This document shows, one piece after another, positions 59,083 through 64,000 of a DNA stretch of 64,000 nucleotides; within the stretch, counting starts at the first letter, position 1, and each line of letters opens with the position of its first letter. This stretch comes from Flavicella sp963932955 (GTDB lineage: Bacteria; Bacteroidota; Bacteroidia; Flavobacteriales; Flavobacteriaceae): assembly GCA_963932955.1 (NCBI GenBank), contig CAWVRK010000008.1:1-64000 (forward strand). The letters are read 5' to 3'. Under the pieces are notes generated by a model that ran no database searches, had not been told where the DNA came from, and was given only the letters and a program-made list of their open reading frames with translations. The position numbers and the translations under genes were made by a program.

Positions 59083-61098
59083 TTATTTGTATGAACGTTG
59101 TTTCAATTCAATATCCTTAAATTCCAATTCCTCTTTGTGAAGGACTGCATCTGCAGGTTCTCCTTTGTATTCCCAGGCCGACACATAAGCATAGTCTTTG
59201 TCATTTCGCAAAGCTTCTCCCTTTTGAGGGCCGTCCAGTTCAATGGACTCTTCTCTAAAATGCCCTCCACAAGATTCGTTTCGGTTCAAGGCGTCTTTGG
59301 CAAAGAGCTCTCCCAATTCTAAGAAATCTGCTACGCGGCTTGCTTTCTCCAGCTCTGGATTTTTTTCGTACATGCTGCCGGGGACGTTAACATTTTTATA
59401 GAAATCTTCTCGCAAGGCTTTGATTTCAGCCATGGCTTCTTTCAGGCCTTTTTCGTTGCGTGACATGCCTACTTTGTCCCACATAATTTTACCTAGTTTT
59501 TTGTGGTAATAGTCTACAGAACGGTTTCCTTTGTTGTTGATATAGAATTCCAACTGTGCTTTTACTTCCTTTTCTGCGGTTTCAAATTCTGCAGAGTCGG
59601 TAGTAATTTCACCAGTTTGAATGTCGTCAGACAGGTAATCTCCGATGGTGTACGGCAATACAAAGTAACCATCTGCGAGTCCTTGCATCAGAGCAGAAGC
59701 TCCCAATCGGTTGGACCCGTGTTCTGAGAAATTGGCTTCCCCGATGCAGTACAATCCTTTGACAGTGGTCATCAAATTGTAATCTACCCATACACCTCCC
59801 ATGGTGTAATGCGTCGCAGGATAAATCATCATCGGAGTTTCGTAGGGATTCTCGTCCATGATTTTTTCATACATTTGGAACAAGTTTCCGTATTTTGCTT
59901 TGACAACAGCTTTCCCCAATTCTTGGATTTTTGCGTCAGAGGCATTTTCGATTCCTTTGATTTTGGTCTGTTCTTTTCCGTAGCGCACGATGGCAGCAGC
60001 AAAGTCCAAATAAACCGCTTCACCAGTTGCATTTACGCCATATCCAGCATCACAACACTCTTTGGCAGCCCTTGAAGCCACATCACGAGGCACCAAGTTT
60101 CCAAAAGCAGGATAGCGTCTTTCCAAGTAGTAATCTCGATCTTTTTCTGTGATTTCTGTCGGTTTTAGTTTTCCTTGTTGAACGGCTTTGGCATCTTCCA
60201 ATTTTGCAGGAACCCAAATGCGACCATCGTTGCGAAGGGACTCGGACATCAAGGTTAATTTGGATTGGTAATCACCCGATCTTGGGATGCATGTTGGGTG
60301 GATTTGCGTGTAACAAGGGTTGGCGAAGAACGCTCCTTTTTTGTGGATTTTCCAAGAAGCTGTTACATTAGATCCCATCGCGTTGGTCGAAAGGAAATAG
60401 ACATTTCCATAGCCTCCTGAAGCGATGACAACCGCATGCGCAGAGTGTCGTTGGATTTCACCAGTAATCATGTTTCTCGCAATGATTCCTCTTGCTTTTC
60501 CATCGACCAAGACCACGTCCAACATTTCATGTCGGTTGTGCATTTCAATTTTACCTCGAGCAATTTGGCGGTTCATTGCGGAGTAGGCTCCTAACAAGAG
60601 TTGTTGTCCGGTTTGTCCTTTGGCATAAAAAGTCCTGGAAACTAATACGCCTCCAAACGAACGGTTGTCGAGCAACCCTCCATAATCGCGTGCAAAAGGA
60701 ACTCCCTGTGCGACGCATTGATCGATGATGTTTGCAGAGACTTCTGCCAAACGGTATACGTTGGCTTCTCGTGAGCGGTAGTCTCCTCCTTTGACCGTGT
60801 CGTAAAACAAGCGGTAGGTAGAATCTCCGTCTCCTTGGTAGTTTTTTGCTGCGTTGATTCCTCCTTGAGCTGCGATCGAATGCGCTCTACGTGGTGAATC
60901 TTGGTAGGCAAATGCTTTTACATTGTAGCCCAATTCAGCGAGAGAGGCTGCTGCAGAGCCCCCTGCAAGTCCTGTTCCAACAACAATCACATCGATATTT
61001 CTTTTGTTGGCAGGATTGACAAGGTTGATTTTGTCTTTGTAAGTTGTCCATTTATCTTTGATTGGACCTTTTGGTATTCTTGAGTTCAAAGTCGTCAT
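59083..61098 (-). CDS. sdhA: Succinate dehydrogenase/fumarate reductase flavoprotein subunit
   Basis: Catalytic subunit of complex II that oxidises succinate to fumarate, 671 aa. The FAD motif VVGTGLAGGSAAASLAE is near residues 40-56, the flavin-His region RRAHSIAAQGGINAA near 70-84, and the substrate site HPTCIPRSGDYQSK near 265. SEHGSNRLGASALMQGL is the conserved adenosine-binding region. The length is that of the Bacteroidota/epsilon-type enzyme. It lies between sdhC and sdhB. Confidence 0.97.
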   Translation of the reverse strand: MTTLNSRIPKGPIKDKWTTYKDKINLVNPANKRNIDVIVVGTGLAGGSAAASLAELGYNVKAFAYQDSPRRAHSIAAQGGINAAKNYQGDGDSTYRLFYDTVKGGDYRSREANVYRLAEVSANIIDQCVAQGVPFARDYGGLLDNRSFGGVLVSRTFYAKGQTGQQLLLGAYSAMNRQIARGKIEMHNRHEMLDVVLVDGKARGIIARNMITGEIQRHSAHAVVIASGGYGNVYFLSTNAMGSNVTASWKIHKKGAFFANPCYTQIHPTCIPRSGDYQSKLTLMSESLRNDGRIWVPAKLEDAKAVQQGKLKPTEITEKDRDYYLERRYPAFGNLVPRDVASRAAKECCDAGYGVNATGEAVYLDFAAAIVRYGKEQTKIKGIENASDAKIQELGKAVVKAKYGNLFQMYEKIMDENPYETPMMIYPATHYTMGGVWVDYNLMTTVKGLYCIGEANFSEHGSNRLGASALMQGLADGYFVLPYTIGDYLSDDIQTGEITTDSAEFETAEKEVKAQLEFYINNKGNRSVDYYHKKLGKIMWDKVGMSRNEKGLKEAMAEIKALREDFYKNVNVPGSMYEKNPELEKASRVADFLELGELFAKDALNRNESCGGHFREESIELDGPQKGEALRNDKDYAYVSAWEYKGEPADAVLHKEELEFKDIELKQRSYK

Positions 61099-61110
61099 AG
61101 GATTCTTAGA

Positions 61111-61770
61111 TTAATGGTTGAAATAATGGTACACAGCCACAAGGATAAATCCAAGAGGGATGGCAATGGAATAGACTTTTCCAAGAGCTCTGACTGTTTT
61201 TGTGTATTTGTTGTTGAAACCCATCGACTGAAAAGCCGATTGAAACCCGTGTGCCAAGTGTAAACCCAAGAGAACAAATGAGATCACATAAGCACCTACG
61301 CGGACGGGATTGACAAATTTGTGTTGCAATTCGCTGAAATAACGGGTGGTGTCTAAGGGCAGACCTTCAATGTATTTGTAATTCATTTCGGGAAACCAAA
61401 AGTCGATAAAATGCAAGACGAGAAAAGCCAAAATCACCAATCCACTGTAAATCATGTTACGCGACATCCAGCTTGAGTTTGCAGCTCCGTTGTCTTTGGC
61501 ATATTTGATAGTTGTCGCTTTCTTGTTTTTCAATTCCAAGACAAACCCCATGACAAAGTGAAAAATGACACCAACAATCAATACAGGTTGTAATGCGAAT
61601 TGCACCAAGGGATTGTTGCCCATAAAATGAGCCAATTCGTTGAAAATATTTTCGCTAAAAAGGGAAGTGATGTTCACCGCAAGGTGAATGATTAAGAAAA
61701 AGATTAAGAAAAGTGCGGACAATGCCATGGCTACTTTTCTTGCGATTGATGAAGATAAAAATCCGCTCAT
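61111..61770 (-). CDS. sdhC: Succinate dehydrogenase cytochrome b subunit
   Basis: Membrane anchor of complex II, 219 aa, of the fused B-type with five helices that binds two hemes b and quinone. Helices: VAMALSALFLIFFLIIHLAVN (starting near 12), LVQFALQPVLIVGVIFHFVMG, NMIYSGLVILAFLVLHFIDFW, GAYVISFVLLGLHLAHGFQS and VYSIAIPLGFILVAVYHYF. Histidines in helices (H28, and in VIFHF, VLHFID, GLHLAHG) are heme ligands. The start MSGFLSSSIARKVAM at 61770 is preferred over the frame to 61830. A -7 element lies at 61795-61802. Confidence 0.93.
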   Translation of the reverse strand: MSGFLSSSIARKVAMALSALFLIFFLIIHLAVNITSLFSENIFNELAHFMGNNPLVQFALQPVLIVGVIFHFVMGFVLELKNKKATTIKYAKDNGAANSSWMSRNMIYSGLVILAFLVLHFIDFWFPEMNYKYIEGLPLDTTRYFSELQHKFVNPVRVGAYVISFVLLGLHLAHGFQSAFQSMGFNNKYTKTVRALGKVYSIAIPLGFILVAVYHYFNH

Positions 61771-61794
61771 TTTACATATAATTTTATAGTACGG

Positions 61795-61802
61795 CAAAGG
61801 TA
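61795..61802 (-). promoter_or_regulatory. sdhCAB promoter -7 element
   Basis: Minus-strand TACCTTTG (TAnnTTTG), 24 bases upstream of the sdhC ATG, with a minus-strand TTTA at 19-base spacing as a possible -33 box. Confidence 0.55.
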
Positions 61803-61902
61803 CCAATTCAAGTGTTTTAAATAAAACCAAAAAGCTATTTTCTACTTAAAACCCATTGTTTTTCATGTGTTTTTATCTGATTAACAGCAATTGGTGTGAA
61901 TT

Positions 61903-63756
61903 TTAATAGAAAGGCCATAGTATCGGGATTAAAATTATGCTAATGACAAAAAAGACACAAAGCAATCCAGAACCGATTTTTAGGTAATCTTTGAAGCTGT
62001 AATTCCCCGCATTCATGACCATCATGTTGGTGGTGGTTCCAAAAGGAGTCAAAAAAGCAGTGGAGGCACTGACGGCCAAAATCATCATAAAAGGAGCGGG
62101 ATGGTAGCCCAATTGCAAAGCGGCGTTGATGATGATGGGAGCCATTAGGATTGCGGTTGCTGAGTTGCTCATGATTTGACTTAAAGCAGCAGTGATCACA
62201 AAAACACCTGCCAAAAAGAAGCGTGGGTTCATCGCTCCTAAAAATGAAACCATAGAATTGGCTATGAGTTTGGCAGCGCCTGTTTTTTGAAGGGCAACGC
62301 CCATGGGGAGCATGCAAGCGATGATGATGACGACATTCCAATTGATTGCGCGGTAGGATTGGTTCATGTTGATGCTTCCTCCTGCAACGAGCAACATGGC
62401 AGTGAGTAGAATGGTGATCGAAGAGGAAAAAATGCCAAGCACCAAAAAGGCGACCATAAAAACCAAGGCACCGATGGCAAGAATTCCTTTGGCACTTATT
62501 TTTCCAATTTCTTTTGCCAGTTCTTCGGGATGTCCAACAATTAAAAAATCTTTGCTCTCGTCTTGAATGGCTCTGATGTCCTCCCATTTGGCTCTGACCA
62601 AGAGGGAGTCTCCTTCTCTCAAAACAAATTCTCTTCCTCGTATTCTTTTGTTATATCGGTTCAATGCGATTACTTGGACCTTGTGTTTTTCTCCAAAACG
62701 ACCGATATTTATCTTTTTGCCGCGGTAAGCAGATCTGGGTGCTACAATAAGTTCAGAAAGACCCAGCTCATCACTGAGTACATTTTCTTTTACAAAATCT
62801 CCATCTCCGGCTATTTTCATGGCTGCAACATTGTAGCGATCAATTAAGTGTTGGATTCTCTTTTCACTACAATTGACAATCAATTCATCATTCATGCGAA
62901 GGGTGTAAGATTCTTCTAGAAATTCCTCGTCTTCTGAGGGGGTGAGTTTTTTTAGAAGGCTTGCAGGGCTAGATTTTCTCGGAATTATTTTGAGGACACT
63001 GATGCCCATTTCAGTATCCAAATGCAATGCGCGAAGGGTTTTTCCAATCGCAGTAGAGCTGGGACGGACCCGCACTTTCCAAAAACCTTCAAATATTTGA
63101 TAGGCATCTTCTAGGCTTTGAATTGACACATCGATGTCTTCTCTTTTGTTGGAGCTGTTACTAGGAAGAATTTTAATCCCCAAATACCGCATGTACAGAA
63201 CAAGTGCAATCAACAGCGGAATTCCGATCAGTGCATATTCAAAAAATGAAAATCCCGGAAAGCCTGCATCGCGCATCGCTTGGTCGGCAATAATGTTTGG
63301 CGGGGTTCCTGTCAAGGTCAAAAGACCGCCAGTATTGGCAGCAAAAGCCAAGGGAATCAACATTTTTGATGCTGGGGTCTTCAAGCGCCAGGCGGAAGCA
63401 ATGGCAACAGGAATGAGCGAAGCGACGGTCCCTGTATTGCTGATGAACCCCGAAACAATCGCAGTACCCAAAATAAGGAGGACCAAAAGCCTGTTGGAAT
63501 TGTTCTGAGACAAAGCCACAATCTTATTTCCGATCCAAGCAGTCATTCCAGTTCTGCTCAAGGCTTCTCCCACGACAAACAAACCTGCAATCATGACCAC
63601 CGTTGTGTTACTGAATCCAGAAAAAGCCTCTTGAACTGTTAGAATTCCAAAGACATAAAGGGACAGCATGCTCAAAAGAGCGACAATGTCAGGGCGCAAT
63701 TTTCCTGAAATAAACAAGAGGATGGTAAGGGTCAAAATGACAAAAGTAACCGTCAT
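61903..63756 (-). CDS. SLC13-family (CitT/DASS-like) permease with RCK_C domains
   Basis: Inner-membrane transporter, 617 aa. Two blocks of membrane helices (about residues 3-195 and 420-617) flank a cytoplasmic insertion with two TrkA-C (RCK_C) regulatory domains (about 220-400; SVLKIIPRKSS, ELIVAPRSAYRGKKINIGRFG, FVLREGDSLLVRAKWEDI). Signatures are SGFISNTGTVASLIPVAIA, LTLTGTPPNIIAD and MSNSATAILMAPIII, plus LTPFGTTTNMMVM. Relatives transport sulfate, dicarboxylates or citrate. It is upstream of sdhCAB on the same strand, 132 bases away. Substrate cannot be assigned. Confidence 0.9.
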   Translation of the reverse strand: MTVTFVILTLTILLFISGKLRPDIVALLSMLSLYVFGILTVQEAFSGFSNTTVVMIAGLFVVGEALSRTGMTAWIGNKIVALSQNNSNRLLVLLILGTAIVSGFISNTGTVASLIPVAIASAWRLKTPASKMLIPLAFAANTGGLLTLTGTPPNIIADQAMRDAGFPGFSFFEYALIGIPLLIALVLYMRYLGIKILPSNSSNKREDIDVSIQSLEDAYQIFEGFWKVRVRPSSTAIGKTLRALHLDTEMGISVLKIIPRKSSPASLLKKLTPSEDEEFLEESYTLRMNDELIVNCSEKRIQHLIDRYNVAAMKIAGDGDFVKENVLSDELGLSELIVAPRSAYRGKKINIGRFGEKHKVQVIALNRYNKRIRGREFVLREGDSLLVRAKWEDIRAIQDESKDFLIVGHPEELAKEIGKISAKGILAIGALVFMVAFLVLGIFSSSITILLTAMLLVAGGSINMNQSYRAINWNVVIIIACMLPMGVALQKTGAAKLIANSMVSFLGAMNPRFFLAGVFVITAALSQIMSNSATAILMAPIIINAALQLGYHPAPFMMILAVSASTAFLTPFGTTTNMMVMNAGNYSFKDYLKIGSGLLCVFFVISIILIPILWPFY

Positions 63757-63779
63757 GTGTACAAGGGTTTGCTGCGCAG

Positions 63780-63787
63780 CAAAGATA
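63780..63787 (-). promoter_or_regulatory. SLC13 permease promoter -7 element
   Basis: Minus-strand TATCTTTG (TAnnTTTG), 23 bases upstream of the permease ATG. Confidence 0.5.
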
Positions 63788-63930
63788 CTTTAAAAGAAGT
63801 AAAAGATTGCATGATAAAAATCATAATTTTCTAGTTTTAAGCAGTCTTTTTCTCAAGAATAAAGAGCAGAAGGCTCGAAACATCTTGATGAAAATTGCAC
63901 TTAATTAAAGAGAATCTCTTTGGAATTCGG

Positions 63931-63938
63931 TACATTTG
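63931..63938 (+). promoter_or_regulatory. -7 element upstream of the gene at the right edge
   Basis: TACATTTG (TAnnTTTG), 30 bases upstream of ATG 63969. Confidence 0.5.
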
Positions 63939-63968
63939 TTTTTACCTTAATAGCAAAGGGATTTTTTA

Positions 63969-64000
63969 TGAAATACGAGCCAATCAACAAGGAATTGTTT
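63969..64000 (+). CDS. Partial CDS, probable aminopeptidase P (Xaa-Pro) family start
   Basis: Only the first residues (MKYEPINKELF) are in the window, and the frame is open to the edge. The N-terminus resembles that of flavobacterial Xaa-Pro aminopeptidases as remembered, and a promoter element lies upstream, but eleven residues cannot prove the call. Confidence 0.35.

Noticed and set aside
63771..63780. Palindrome GCTGCGCAGC upstream of the SLC13 permease
   Set aside because: Short, single occurrence, no recognised regulator; could be chance.
1..64000. CRISPR array, IS element or prophage
   Set aside because: No evenly spaced direct repeats, transposase, integrase or phage-type genes were seen in the window.

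Overview
The window looks like a chromosomal segment of a marine-type member of the Flavobacteriaceae (Bacteroidota). The grounds are: moderately AT-rich DNA; a recurring TAnnTTTG -7 promoter element, typical of the Bacteroidota primary sigma factor, with few Shine-Dalgarno sequences; a complete Bat aerotolerance operon; an IPExxxVDY-family gene between rnc and pyk; a three-gene succinate dehydrogenase with a single fused membrane anchor; a large TonB-dependent receptor; and a lipoprotein with a Cys-rich ACNYD...DDGSC motif. There is no rRNA, tRNA, IS element, prophage or CRISPR array, so the species cannot be named.

Layout. 0-14 kb: aldo/keto reductase, pgk, holB, a Cache-domain lipoprotein, a methyltransferase, mnmG flanked by two parS-like sites, ybeY, gltX, an SPFH protein, tatA, a GIN-domain protein and rnr. 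14.0-14.8 kb: a long AT-rich non-coding gap with repeated DnaA-box-like motifs, where gene orientation shifts from mostly minus to mostly plus. This is a candidate replication origin. 14.8-22.5 kb: rpiB, a decayed DUF1501 gene, hupE-like, dCMP deaminase, ctp protease, lpxH and the TonB receptor. 23.4-33 kb: the nine-gene moxR-DUF58-bat operon. 33-45 kb: sugar-nucleotide epimerase-like genes, cvpA, alkaline phosphatase, glutaminase, yraN, LD-carboxypeptidase, metG, sufS and an orphan substrate-binding lipoprotein, with several short decayed coding remnants in the gaps. 45-52.7 kb: rnhA-like, purN, acpP-fabF-rnc, IPExxxVDY, pyk, a CBS-domain gene, a zinc-finger gene and ssb. 52.8-56.8 kb: a five-gene heme/nitric-oxide signalling operon. 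57-64 kb: DUF3050, ppnP, sdhCAB, an SLC13 transporter and the first codons of a probable aminopeptidase P gene.

The most interesting system is at 52804-56818: a stand-alone receiver, an H-NOX heme sensor, a soluble triple-PAS histidine kinase, an Hpt protein and a LytTR response regulator. Each step of a His-Asp-His-Asp phosphorelay is a separate protein, with the gas sensor beside the kinase. Second is a 26-bp perfect inverted repeat (51189-51259) whose right arm contains the start codon of the CBS-domain gene. It could hide that start in read-through transcripts from pyk. Third is the origin-proximal signature: two parS-like sites around mnmG plus the DnaA-box-like gap before rpiB.

Most remaining genes are housekeeping: translation, glycolysis, fatty-acid and purine synthesis, envelope maintenance and the TCA cycle. 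All functional calls rest on reading motifs by eye. No database search was possible.
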